Origin: JBJHDF01 sp050486405
Lineage (GTDB): Bacteria > Pseudomonadota > Gammaproteobacteria > Pseudomonadales > Cellvibrionaceae
Reading direction: 5' to 3'
Length of the DNA: 64,000 nt
NCBI GenBank assembly: GCA_050486405.1
Contig: JBJHDF010000004.1
Coordinates: 124,001-188,000, forward strand
In this document: one piece after another, positions 1 to 8,688 of the stretch
How the letters are laid out: every line of letters starts with the position of its first letter
Position numbering within the stretch: the first letter of the stretch is position 1
Notes under the pieces: model-generated
What the model saw: only the letters and a program-made list of their open reading frames with translations
What the model was told of the DNA's origin: nothing
Databases searched by the model: none
Made by a program: the position numbers and the translations under genes

Positions 1-924
1 ACGCTGGAAGTCACCAAGGGCATGATGACCCTGGTGGACGAGGAGCGCCAGCAGCAACTGGTCGCGCATCTGAGTGACCATCTGGTGGCCTCCCAGCGGG
101 CCAGCGGCGGCTCCGCCGCCAATACCGTGATTGCCGCCAGCTATTTCGGCTGTCGCAGCTTTTACTCCTGCAAGGTGGCCGACGATGAGAACGGCCGCTT
201 CTATCTGGCCGACATTGACGCTGCCGGGGTGGACTATCCGCGCTACCTGACGCCGCCCGAGGGCATCACCGGCCGCTGCCTGGTGATGATCACCCCCGAC
301 GCCGAGCGCACCATGACCACCTTTCTCGGCATCAGTGAAACCGTGTCCAGCAGCGAGTTGCATCCGCCTGCCATCGCCATGTCGGACTATGTCTACGCCG
401 AGGGGTATCTGGCCAGCTCCAGCACCGGTCGCACCGCCGCCATGACCATGTTCCAGCAGGCGCGGGTGGGCAATACCCGCACGGCCCTGAGCCTGTCGGA
501 CCCGGCCATGGTGACCTATTTCCGCGAAACCCTGCTGGAGATGATAGGGCCGGGCGTGGACCTGCTGTTCTGCAACCGGGAGGAGGCGCTGGCCTTTACC
601 GGCAACTCCGATCTGGAAAGAGCCGCCGAGGGTCTGCGCACCTACGCCCGCACCTTCGCCATCACCTGTGGCGCCGATGGGGCGCTGGTCTGGGACGGCG
701 ACAACTATCACCGCATCGCCGCCCACCCGGTGAGGGCCATAGACACCAACGGCGCCGGGGATATGTTTGCCGGCGCCTTTCTCTATGCCATCACCCACGA
801 CTGCGATTACCGTCAGGCCGGCGCCTTCGCCAGTCTGGCGGCGGCCCAGGTGGTTTCCCAGTACGGCCCCCGCCTGCGCCCGGAGCAGCATCAGGCACTC
901 AAACAGCAGTTTTTTGAGCGCTAA
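1..924 (+). CDS. PfkB-family sugar/nucleoside kinase (5' truncated by window edge)
   Basis: Carbohydrate or nucleoside kinase of the PfkB (ribokinase) fold, closest in feel to the adenosine-kinase-like branch. The reading frame is open from base 1, and the residues before the first Met (TLEVTKG) continue the family pattern, so the N terminus lies outside the window. Visible signatures are the substrate-binding GGSAANT stretch (around base 105-125) and the C-terminal DTNGAGDMFAG motif (about base 740-775), whose Asp is the catalytic base in this family. Substrate cannot be assigned from sequence. It converges on moeB with about 10 bp between the stop codons. Confidence 0.85.
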   Translation, partial: TLEVTKGMMTLVDEERQQQLVAHLSDHLVASQRASGGSAANTVIAASYFGCRSFYSCKVADDENGRFYLADIDAAGVDYPRYLTPPEGITGRCLVMITPDAERTMTTFLGISETVSSSELHPPAIAMSDYVYAEGYLASSSTGRTAAMTMFQQARVGNTRTALSLSDPAMVTYFRETLLEMIGPGVDLLFCNREEALAFTGNSDLERAAEGLRTYARTFAITCGADGALVWDGDNYHRIAAHPVRAIDTNGAGDMFAGAFLYAITHDCDYRQAGAFASLAAAQVVSQYGPRLRPEQHQALKQQFFER

Positions 925-934
925 GCTGAGGCTT

Positions 935-1681
935 CTAACCCCCGGCGCACACCGGGCAGTGAGGATCGCGCGGCAGCTGTAACTCCCGCCACTGGCTGTG
1001 ACGCGCGTCGAACAGCATCAACTTGCCCGTCAGTCCGGTGCCGAAACCCACCAGCAGCCGGATGGCCTCCAGCGCCTGCATGGAGCCGATGACTCCCACC
1101 AGGGGCGCCAGCACACCGTTGGCGGCGCAACTGAGGTCTTCCGCGCTCTGGTCGTCATACAGGCAGCGATAGCAGGGGCTGCTGTCACTGCGGCTGTCAA
1201 ACACCGCCACCTGGCCTTCCATGCGGATGGCGGCGCCGGAGACCAGTGGCACGCGCCGGGCGACGCAGGCGGCGTTGATGGCAAAGCGGGCGGCAAAATT
1301 GTCGGTGCAATCCACCACCAGATCGACGTTTTTCAACTGCAACAGCAGGGTTTTCTCGTCCAGCCGCTGATCGAAACAGGTGAGCTGGATATCGGGATTG
1401 AGCTGGCGCAGCGTCGCTGCCGCCGATTCAACCTTGCGCTGCTCCAGTCGCTCGGTAGTGTGAATGATCTGGCGCTGCAGGTTGGACAGATCGACGCAGT
1501 CGCAGTCGGCCAGCAACAGGTGCCCCACCCCGGCGGCGGCCAGATACATGGCCACGGGCGCACCCAGCCCGCCCAGACCCACCACCAGCACCCGGGCGGC
1601 CAGCAGTTTTTCCTGCCCTTCGATGTCCACATCCGGCAACATGATCTGCCGGCTGTAACGCAACAATTGTTGGTCGTTCAT
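935..1681 (-). CDS. moeB: Molybdopterin-synthase adenylyltransferase / ThiF-MoeB family
   Basis: E1-like enzyme that adenylates the C-terminal glycine of a ubiquitin-like sulfur carrier (MoaD in molybdopterin synthesis; the family also includes ThiF). The 248-residue length is typical. The nucleotide-binding GLGGLGAP motif lies near residues 35-42, the DCTDNF motif near 125-130, and two CxxC pairs (CYRC and the C-terminal CPVC) form the structural zinc site. Start is the ATG at 1681 with a weak AGG upstream. It follows prmC by about 8 bp in the leftward hemA-prfA-prmC-moeB run, a common gammaproteobacterial arrangement. MoeB is preferred to ThiF by gene order. Confidence 0.88.
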   Translation of the reverse strand: MNDQQLLRYSRQIMLPDVDIEGQEKLLAARVLVVGLGGLGAPVAMYLAAAGVGHLLLADCDCVDLSNLQRQIIHTTERLEQRKVESAAATLRQLNPDIQLTCFDQRLDEKTLLLQLKNVDLVVDCTDNFAARFAINAACVARRVPLVSGAAIRMEGQVAVFDSRSDSSPCYRCLYDDQSAEDLSCAANGVLAPLVGVIGSMQALEAIRLLVGFGTGLTGKLMLFDARHSQWRELQLPRDPHCPVCAGG

Positions 1682-1689
1682 ACCGATAC

Positions 1690-2559
1690 CTAAGAAGCCA
1701 TCTCACAAACGTAGCGAGCGCGGGTCACCCGCTCCAGGCCGGCCAGATCCCGCAGGGTCGCCACCCCGACAAAACCCGCCGCTGCACACAGATCCCGCAC
1801 TGCCGGCCCCTGGTCGCAGCCGTGTTCCAGCAACAGCCAACCCTGATCGTGCAGATGAGCGGGCGCCTGGGCAATAATGGTTTTCAGATCCGCCAGCCCG
1901 CCGTCATCCGCCACCAGCGCCGAGCGTGGCTCAAAGCGCAGATCGCCCTGCTGCAGATACGCGTCCGCCGGATCTATGTAGGGCGGATTGCTGACAATAA
2001 TGTCAAAGCGGCGCCCCGCCACGGCGGAAAACCAGTGACTGGATGTTACCACGACCTGATCCAGGCTCAGGCGCCGGGCGTTGCGCTGGGCCAATGCCAC
2101 TGCCTCGGGCCGGTTGTCCAGGGCCAGCACCTGCCAACGGGGTTTTTCGCTGGCCAGAGCCAGGGCTATGGCGCCGGTGCCTGTGCCAAGATCCAGCAGA
2201 TGCCGCACCTGATCCGGGGCATCCCCGGCGGCGATTTCCAGCACCGCTTCCACCAGCCGTTCGGTATCCGGCCGGGGAATCAGGGTGCTGGCATCCACCG
2301 CCAGCGGCAGCGACCAGAACTCGCGCACCCCGGTGATATGCGCCACCGGTTCGCCGGCCTCGCGCCGGGCCATGGCCGCGGCAAAATCCTGTTGTTGCCG
2401 GTCACTGAGCATCTGTTCCGGCCAGGCGTACAAATGAGTGCGCGAGCACGCCAGCACATGGGTGAGCAACACTTCCACATCCAACCGCGGTGTATCACTG
2501 ACACCCTGCAGGCGCTGTGCCTGTCGCAGACAATCGGCGATGCGCGGGAAAGCCGTCAT
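1690..2559 (-). CDS. prmC: Peptide chain release factor N5-glutamine methyltransferase
   Basis: SAM-dependent methyltransferase that methylates the Gln of the GGQ motif in RF1 and RF2. At 289 residues it has the family length. The SAM-binding DLGTGTGAIALALA motif is near residues 122-135 and the catalytic NPPY tetrapeptide (SNPPYID) near 190. Its start codon overlaps the stop of prfA by one base (TAATG), so enzyme and substrate are translationally coupled. This is the classic prfA-prmC pair. Confidence 0.95.
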   Translation of the reverse strand: MTAFPRIADCLRQAQRLQGVSDTPRLDVEVLLTHVLACSRTHLYAWPEQMLSDRQQQDFAAAMARREAGEPVAHITGVREFWSLPLAVDASTLIPRPDTERLVEAVLEIAAGDAPDQVRHLLDLGTGTGAIALALASEKPRWQVLALDNRPEAVALAQRNARRLSLDQVVVTSSHWFSAVAGRRFDIIVSNPPYIDPADAYLQQGDLRFEPRSALVADDGGLADLKTIIAQAPAHLHDQGWLLLEHGCDQGPAVRDLCAAAGFVGVATLRDLAGLERVTRARYVCEMAS

Positions 2560-3641
2560 TACCGGGCCAGTGCGGCCAACTGGTCCGCCTGGTATTCCTG
2601 CATCAGGGCATCGCAGACATCGTCCAGATACCCTTCCATCACTTCACCCAGTTTATACAGCGTAAGATTGATGCGGTGATCGGTGAGGCGCCCCTGGGGA
2701 AAGTTGTAGGTGCGAATCCGTTCGGAGCGATCGCCGCTGCCCACCAGTTGCCGCCGCTCGTCGCTGATGGACTGCGCCGCCGTTTCCTCGCGAATGTTCT
2801 TCAGCTTTGCCGCCAGCAGTGACAGGGCGCGGGCGCGGTTCTTGTGCTGGGAGCGCTCGTCCTGACACTCCACCACAATACCCGTGGGTAAGTGGGTGAT
2901 GCGAATGGCGGAGTCGGTTTTGTTGACGTGCTGACCGCCGGCGCCGGAGGCACGGAAGGTGTCGATGCGCAGATCCGCCTTGTTGATCTGCACCTCTTCC
3001 ATTTCGTCCGCTTCAGCCATCACCGCCACGGTGCAGGCGGAGGTGTGAATGCGCCCCTGGGATTCGGTTTCCGGCACCCGCTGCACCCGGTGCGCGCCGG
3101 ATTCGAATTTCAGCCTGGCGTAGACGCCCTGGCCGCTGACCCGGGTGATGATTTCCTTGTAGCCGCCGTGCTCGCCCTCGCTTGCACTGAGCACTTCCAC
3201 CTGCCAACCCTGGCGCTCGGCAAACCTGCTGTACATGCGAAACAGGTCGCCGGCAAAAATGGCCGCCTCGTCGCCGCCGGTGCCGGCGCGAATTTCCAGA
3301 AACACGTTCTTGTCGTCATCCGGATCTCTGGGCAGCAACAGTTTCTGCAGTTCCTGTTCCAGCGCGGGCAACTGCGCCTCGCAGGTTTCGATTTCTTCCC
3401 GCGCCATATCACGCAGGTCCGCATCGCTTTCCTGCAACATGGCGCGCGCATCGGTCAGCGTGTCCTGCAGGCGGGCATAGCGCTGGTGACACTGAATCAC
3501 CGGCTCCAGTTCGGCGTACTCCCGGGACAGATCGCGGAAGCGATTCTGGTTGCTGATCACTTCCGCTTCCGACAACAGGGCGCTGACTTCCTGGTAGCGC
3601 TCATTCAGACGTTCGAGTTTTTCCAGAATCGATGCTTTCAT
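2559..3641 (-). CDS. prfA: Peptide chain release factor 1
   Basis: RF1 recognises UAA and UAG stop codons and triggers peptidyl-tRNA hydrolysis. The 360-residue protein is full length. The GGQ catalytic motif appears as GAGGQHVNKTDSAIR, and the stop-codon-reading tripeptide is PET (in RVPETESQG), an allowed P-x-T variant. The N-terminal coiled coil and the C-terminal TYNFPQGR stretch are normal. The start ATG at 3641 lies 41 bp inside the 3' end of hemA, a tight overlap matching the conserved hemA-prfA pairing. Confidence 0.97.
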   Translation of the reverse strand: MKASILEKLERLNERYQEVSALLSEAEVISNQNRFRDLSREYAELEPVIQCHQRYARLQDTLTDARAMLQESDADLRDMAREEIETCEAQLPALEQELQKLLLPRDPDDDKNVFLEIRAGTGGDEAAIFAGDLFRMYSRFAERQGWQVEVLSASEGEHGGYKEIITRVSGQGVYARLKFESGAHRVQRVPETESQGRIHTSACTVAVMAEADEMEEVQINKADLRIDTFRASGAGGQHVNKTDSAIRITHLPTGIVVECQDERSQHKNRARALSLLAAKLKNIREETAAQSISDERRQLVGSGDRSERIRTYNFPQGRLTDHRINLTLYKLGEVMEGYLDDVCDALMQEYQADQLAALAR

Positions 3642-4908
3642 TCAGTTGGTCTATATCACTTTGGCTGATGTCAAACAGTTCCCGGGCGAACTGCAGTGTA
3701 TCCACGCGGCCGTTGGCACCGGCGTCCTTGAGTGTGGAAGTGGGTGTGTGCAACAGCTTGTTGGTCAGGTTGCGCGCCAGTTGTGCGAGCACTTCCCGGC
3801 TGTCGGTGCCGGATTCCAACGCCCGCAGCGCCCGCTCCAGTTCGGCGTCGCGCAACTGTTCCGCCTTGTTGCGGTAGGCGCGAATGGTGGCCACGGCATT
3901 CAGTGCGCGCAACTCCCGCTGGTACTGCACCACACCCTCGGCGATGATCTGCTCCGCCAGACCCGCCGCTTCCACCCGGGACTGGCGGTTTTTGTCGATC
4001 ACCGCGTGCAGGTCATCCACCGTGTACAGGTAGACGTCGTCCAGATCGCCCACCTCTTCCTCGATATCCCGGGGCACCGCAATGTCCAGCATGAACATGG
4101 GTTTGTGCCGGCGCTTCTTCAGGGCCGACTCCACCGCGCCCTTGCCCAGCAGGGGCAACTGGCTGGCGGTGGAGGAAATGACGATGTCCGCCCGGGCCAG
4201 GTGCTCGGGAATATCGGCCAGCAATATGGCCTCGGCGCCCACATCCTCGGCCAGGCGCCGCGCCCGCTCCAGGGTGCGGTTGGCGACGATCATTTTTTTG
4301 ATGCCCTGCTCCTTCAGGTGCCGGGCCACCAGGTCGATGGTTTCACCGGCACCGATCAGCAGGGCCGTATCCTCCTTGAGATCGGAGAAAATCTGTTGCG
4401 CCAGGCTCACCGCCGCGTAGGCGACGGACACCGGATGCTCGCCGATGGCGGTCTCCGAGCGCACCCGCTTGGCCACCGCCAGCACCTGCTGAAAGGTGCT
4501 GTGCAACAGGCTGCCCACCGTGCCCTCCTCCCGGGCCAGGGCGTAAGCGGATTTCATCTGCCCCAGTATCTGCGGCTCGCCCAGTACCAATGAATCCAGC
4601 CCGCCGGCGACTTTCATCATGTGCCGCACCGCTTCTTCACCGGCATGGCAGTAGTAGCAGCGGTCCAACTCCTCTCTCTGAATGGTGCTGTGGCTCACCA
4701 GCCAGTCCAACAACGCCTCCTGCGCCACCTGGCTGCTGACGTAGATCTCGGTGCGGTTACAGGTGGACAGTATGGCGATCTCGTCCACCCCGGCTTTTTC
4801 CCGGGCGTCGCGCAGCGCCAGAGGCAGGGCCTCCGGCGCAAAGGCCACCCGTTCGCGCAGCGCCAGCGGTGCCGTATTGTGGTTGATGCCGAAGGCAAGC
4901 AGGGTCAT
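3601..4908 (-). CDS. hemA: Glutamyl-tRNA reductase
   Basis: First enzyme of C5 tetrapyrrole synthesis: NADPH-dependent reduction of glutamyl-tRNA(Glu) to glutamate-1-semialdehyde. The protein is 435 residues. The catalytic Cys lies in the STCNRTE motif (near residue 50), followed by the HMMKVAGGLDSLVLGEPQILGQ region, split here into its conserved HMMKVAGGLDS and GEPQILGQ parts. The NADP-binding segment has GAGETI. The C-terminal dimerisation domain overlaps the prfA start. Transcribed divergently from the TPR-lipoprotein/lolB pair across about 185 bp that must hold both promoters. Confidence 0.96.
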   Translation of the reverse strand: MTLLAFGINHNTAPLALRERVAFAPEALPLALRDAREKAGVDEIAILSTCNRTEIYVSSQVAQEALLDWLVSHSTIQREELDRCYYCHAGEEAVRHMMKVAGGLDSLVLGEPQILGQMKSAYALAREEGTVGSLLHSTFQQVLAVAKRVRSETAIGEHPVSVAYAAVSLAQQIFSDLKEDTALLIGAGETIDLVARHLKEQGIKKMIVANRTLERARRLAEDVGAEAILLADIPEHLARADIVISSTASQLPLLGKGAVESALKKRRHKPMFMLDIAVPRDIEEEVGDLDDVYLYTVDDLHAVIDKNRQSRVEAAGLAEQIIAEGVVQYQRELRALNAVATIRAYRNKAEQLRDAELERALRALESGTDSREVLAQLARNLTNKLLHTPTSTLKDAGANGRVDTLQFARELFDISQSDIDQLNESIDSGKTRTSE

Positions 4909-5094
4909 GGAGTCTTTGCGCGGCCGGTCTTGTCCAATAAAGGGTTGTCATTGTAACCCACGCCAGTCGGAGCTACGAGGGCCAGCGCTGGCGGTGGCCA
5001 TCCGGGACGGCTAAGTTTATGATGGTGTCCCGGACCACAGCCACCCGCAGTACAGCGGCCACAGGCCGCCGCAACCAAACAGTAGGAACGACGA

Positions 5095-6822
5095 GTGACC
5101 GCAAGATCCATCCAGATCCTCGCCCTGAGCCTGATTCTGGCGCTGGCGGGCTGTGCCCGGCAGCCGGTGGCGCCCCAGGAAGAGCAACTGCGGCCGACGG
5201 ACCAGGTCCGCGTGCCCGCCGCCGAGTTGGCACCTGCTCGGCCCTTCACCAGTGACACACTCTACGCCCTGCTGGCCGCCGAAATCGCCGGTTCCCGGGA
5301 AATGTACGACATAGCCCTGGCCAACTATGTCCAGCAGGCGCACCTGACCCGCGACCCCCAGGTGGCGGCCCGGGCCACTTTGATCGCACGCTTTATGAAC
5401 GCCGATGAGCTGGCGCTGGAGACGGCCCTGCTCTGGGCGGAAGTGGCACCAGAGGACAGCGAGGCACAACTCACGGCAACGCTGGGACTCATCGAAGCCG
5501 GGCGCCTGCAGGAAGCTTTTGACAAGGCCCGGCACATGCACGCCCGGGGCGATGAAATGCTGTTCCAGAACATCGCCGCCCGCAGCGACGGCATCACCCG
5601 GGCGCAGCGCGAACAGCTGCTGGAGGGCTACCTGGGCCTGCTGCAGCAACACCCCGACAATCTACAGTTGCTGATCGGCGCCGGACTGTTGCTGCAACAG
5701 CAGGAGCAGCAGCCGGAAGCGCTGACGTATGCGCGCCGCGCCCTGGCGCTGGACCCCGGCAGCGTGCACGCCAGCCTGCTGTTCTCCAGCCTGCTCTACG
5801 AAACCGGCGAGCCCGACAAGGCCGTGCGGCACCTGGAGCGACAACTGGCGAGAAACCCCGACAGTTTGCGCCTGCGGCTGCACTTGGCGCGCATTCTGTC
5901 CCAGGTGGACCTGGAACGAGCCCAGCGGGAGTTCTCACAACTGGTTGACCAATCCCCCCACGACCCGGATCTGCTGCTGTCCCTGGGATTGGTGGCACTG
6001 GAGCGGGAGGACTTCACCGTGGCCCAGGACGCCTTCGAAGGTCTGCTCGAGGACGGCCATTACACCTCCAGCGCCCACTATTACCTGGGTAATATTGCCG
6101 AGCAGCGAGACAATGCCTCCCTGGCTCTGATTCACTACCTGCAGGTCAGAGACGGTGCCGAATTCTACTCGGCGGCCATGAATGCTCTGACAATACTGGC
6201 CCGGCAGGGTGATCTGGCCAGCGCCCGGCAACACATGGATCGTCTGCGGCAGCGCTTCCCGGACCACGCCGAACGCCTGTATCTGGCCCAGGTACAGATA
6301 CTCACTGAAACGGACCAGGCCGACGAGGCCGACGCCATCCTGGACGAAGGGCTGAAAGCCCACCCCGCGAGCATCATGTTGCTCTACGCCCGGGCCATGA
6401 TGCGCCACCAGCGGGACAACCTGAACGGTGCCGAGGCGGACCTGCGCGCCATCATCGACCTGGACCCCGACAACGCCATGGCGCTGAACGCCCTGGGCTA
6501 TATCCTCACGGACCGCACCGATCGCCACGAAGAAGCCTTCGAATTGATCACCAAGGCCCTGAGCATCGAGCCTGAAGACCCCGCCATCATCGACAGCATG
6601 GGCTGGGTGCACTACCGCCTGGGCAATCTGGACAAGGCCGTGTCCTACCTGCAGCGGGCCATGGAACTCTATCCCGACCACGAAATCGCCTCGCATCTGG
6701 GCGAGGTACTCTGGGTGCTGGGAGAGAAGGAGCAGGCCCGGGAAGTCTGGCAGCAGGGGCTGGAGCTCAAGCCGGACAGCCCCATCATCCGCGAAGCCAT
6801 GGAGCGCCTGACGGGTGAATAG
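5095..6822 (+). CDS. TPR-repeat outer-membrane lipoprotein
   Basis: A 575-residue lipoprotein with many tetratricopeptide repeats, orthologous by position to the TPR protein upstream of lolB in pseudomonads. Start is a GTG at 5095 preceded by AGGA. The signal peptide ends in the lipobox LAGC (near residues 17-20). Alanine- and leucine-rich 34-residue repeats run through the rest, clearest at residues 190-330 and 430-560. TPR arrays mediate protein-protein contacts; the partner is unknown. Its 3' end overlaps lolB by 8 bp, implying a shared mRNA and perhaps a link to lipoprotein export. Confidence 0.85.
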   Translation: MTARSIQILALSLILALAGCARQPVAPQEEQLRPTDQVRVPAAELAPARPFTSDTLYALLAAEIAGSREMYDIALANYVQQAHLTRDPQVAARATLIARFMNADELALETALLWAEVAPEDSEAQLTATLGLIEAGRLQEAFDKARHMHARGDEMLFQNIAARSDGITRAQREQLLEGYLGLLQQHPDNLQLLIGAGLLLQQQEQQPEALTYARRALALDPGSVHASLLFSSLLYETGEPDKAVRHLERQLARNPDSLRLRLHLARILSQVDLERAQREFSQLVDQSPHDPDLLLSLGLVALEREDFTVAQDAFEGLLEDGHYTSSAHYYLGNIAEQRDNASLALIHYLQVRDGAEFYSAAMNALTILARQGDLASARQHMDRLRQRFPDHAERLYLAQVQILTETDQADEADAILDEGLKAHPASIMLLYARAMMRHQRDNLNGAEADLRAIIDLDPDNAMALNALGYILTDRTDRHEEAFELITKALSIEPEDPAIIDSMGWVHYRLGNLDKAVSYLQRAMELYPDHEIASHLGEVLWVLGEKEQAREVWQQGLELKPDSPIIREAMERLTGE

Positions 6823-7420
6823 CCGTGTTCTCGCGGTTGCCCTGCTGTGCCTGTTGGTCACCGGCTGCACCCTGCCCCGGGTGGAACCACTGGATGACTG
6901 GAATGAACACCGCGCCCTGCTGGAGCAACTGGACCAATGGCAACTCACCGGCAGACTGGGCGTGCGCGTGCCCGGTGACAGCGGCAGCGCCAATCTGCGC
7001 TGGGAACACAGCGGCGACCACTACCGCCTGGATCTCAGCGGCCCGCTGGGGCAGGGCAGATTCCGCATCACCGGCCGACCTGGCGAAATCACCCTGGAAC
7101 AGGCCGGCCGGGAGCCCATCACCTCCGCCAGTGCCGAAGACCTGATCTGGGAGGCCACCGGCTGGATACTGCCGGTGGATCATCTGGTGTATTGGGTCAA
7201 GGGCATCCCCAGCCCGGACAGCGCCGTACAATCCCGCCGCTACAACGAACAGGGACTGCTGGAAGAACTGCAACAGGCCCACTGGCAACTGAGCTACGAC
7301 CGCTACAGCGACAGCGCCGGCATACCCCTGCCCGGCCGCATCATCGCCCAGCGCAACGATCGCAGCGGCGACATCCGGTTGACGCTGTTGATACGGCAGT
7401 GGGAGATCGACAATCAGTGA
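6815..7420 (+). CDS. lolB: Outer-membrane lipoprotein receptor LolB
   Basis: LolB accepts lipoproteins from the periplasmic chaperone LolA and inserts them into the outer membrane. The protein is 201 residues with a signal peptide and lipobox VTGC (near residues 15-18), then the family pattern WQLTGRLGVR and a long antiparallel beta fold (GSANLRWEH, YRLDLSGPLGQG). Start is a GTG at 6815 inside the 3' end of the TPR gene. In pseudomonads ispE follows directly; here an AraC regulator and a cellulase intervene, and the lolB stop overlaps the convergent regulator by 7 bp. Confidence 0.93.
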   Translation: MNSRVLAVALLCLLVTGCTLPRVEPLDDWNEHRALLEQLDQWQLTGRLGVRVPGDSGSANLRWEHSGDHYRLDLSGPLGQGRFRITGRPGEITLEQAGREPITSASAEDLIWEATGWILPVDHLVYWVKGIPSPDSAVQSRRYNEQGLLEELQQAHWQLSYDRYSDSAGIPLPGRIIAQRNDRSGDIRLTLLIRQWEIDNQ

Positions 7421-8589
7421 CCTGCTTCGGCCGGTTTCTGGTCCCGCTCCGCCTCGGCCATAACCCTGCGCCGATACTGCGATGGCGGCTCGCCCACCAC
7501 CCGTTTAAAAAACCGCTGAAACGCCGACTGACTGTTGAAACCCGCCGCCTGGGCGATATCCAATATGGTCATTCTCTGGTCGCTGCGCAACAGCCGCTTT
7601 ACCTCTTCCACTCTGAGCTGATTGATAAACTCAAAAAAGTTTTTGCCGTAATGCCGATTGAGGATAAAGGACACATCCCGCGCCTTCAAGCCACAGATTT
7701 CCGCAAAGCGCTCCAGGTTGACCTGGCTGTTCAGGTAAACGGATTTGTCGGCGATGGCGGCTTCTATTTGCGCCAGCTTTTGCTCCATATTGCCGATCGA
7801 GTCCGAACCCGATGTGCCGGACCACAAGCCAGACTTCAACAATAACTTCCGACCACTGAACAGTGCGACAAGAAAAAGGCCATTGATCAGTAACACCGTG
7901 AAATAATTATTGGCCACACCCAACAGGTGGTTTGCCTGACCGCTGACATAATCGGACAGCTGAAAGGCGGTAAAGGACCAAAACGAATGGATGAAGAATC
8001 CCGCAACAATGATGTCAGCCCACCGCAGCTGCCAGGATGATATATCAGAGTGCGCCTGTCCTATCTGCCTGCGCAACTGGCGCTCAGCCCAAATACACGC
8101 CAGCACATACACGATCGGCCAGGCCTTAAAAAATCTCCATATCCAAAATATAACAGTATGCTTGCTCTCCGGTATATGCGGCCAATTCCACGGCAACCAG
8201 TCGTAAACGCGCACATTCAACGCGAGCATGATACTCGCGACGGCAACCGCCGGGATCAAATGCATGGCGCTGCGCCAGTGCCAAAGCACAAGATCTTCCG
8301 AAAGCGAACGCAGATAAGCATATAGCGCCGGACCCTGCATTAACAGGCAGAACATCAACAACGCCGGCACCAGTGAAGACTGGGCGACAGGTCCTGCTTG
8401 CAGGTACTCGTTCCAAATAACCAAGGTGGCAATCAGAGTGCCCGCCACCAGCAGAAAAAACACCGCCAACAAGTAATTGGGCTGCTTTCTCTTTCTCGGC
8501 CACAAGAGCAGAATCAAGCAAAGGAACAGTATTTCCAGAACGGTAAACAGAATAATTATTTCATGAGCATTGAGAAAGGTACTTCTCAT
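7414..8589 (-). CDS. AraC-family regulator with N-terminal transmembrane sensor domain
   Basis: Integral-membrane transcription factor. The N-terminal ~250 residues contain about seven hydrophobic segments (for example IIILFTVLEILFLCLILLLW and LLAVFFLLVAGTLIATLVI). The C-terminal ~110 residues form an AraC/XylS double helix-turn-helix, with ILDIAQAAGFNSQSAFQRFF and GEPPSQYRRR as its signatures. Such proteins usually sense an extracellular or membrane cue. It lies beside the same-strand cellulase, which it may control. Start is uncertain: the ATG at 8589 (MRSTF) best places the first membrane helix, but an in-frame ATG at 8631 would add 14 residues, and neither has a strong ribosome-binding site. 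Confidence 0.85.
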   Translation of the reverse strand: MRSTFLNAHEIIILFTVLEILFLCLILLLWPRKRKQPNYLLAVFFLLVAGTLIATLVIWNEYLQAGPVAQSSLVPALLMFCLLMQGPALYAYLRSLSEDLVLWHWRSAMHLIPAVAVASIMLALNVRVYDWLPWNWPHIPESKHTVIFWIWRFFKAWPIVYVLACIWAERQLRRQIGQAHSDISSWQLRWADIIVAGFFIHSFWSFTAFQLSDYVSGQANHLLGVANNYFTVLLINGLFLVALFSGRKLLLKSGLWSGTSGSDSIGNMEQKLAQIEAAIADKSVYLNSQVNLERFAEICGLKARDVSFILNRHYGKNFFEFINQLRVEEVKRLLRSDQRMTILDIAQAAGFNSQSAFQRFFKRVVGEPPSQYRRRVMAEAERDQKPAEAGH

Positions 8590-8627
8590 CTTATTATTGG
8601 CACCCAAACAAATAACGCCGCATGCTA

Positions 8628-8669
8628 ACACAGGCGGTCCCTGACAATAAAGTCAGAGACCGCCTGTGT
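8628..8669. terminator. 18-bp inverted repeat between cellulase and AraC genes
   Basis: Arms 8628-8645 and 8652-8669 (ACACAGGCGGTC...) are complementary over 18 bp with one mismatch around a 6-base loop (AATAAA). It lies just past the cellulase stop codon and so probably ends or protects that transcript. There is no long T run on either side, so a purely intrinsic terminator is not certain. Confidence 0.55.
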
Positions 8670-8688
8670 AAATTAGAGCCTTGCCGGG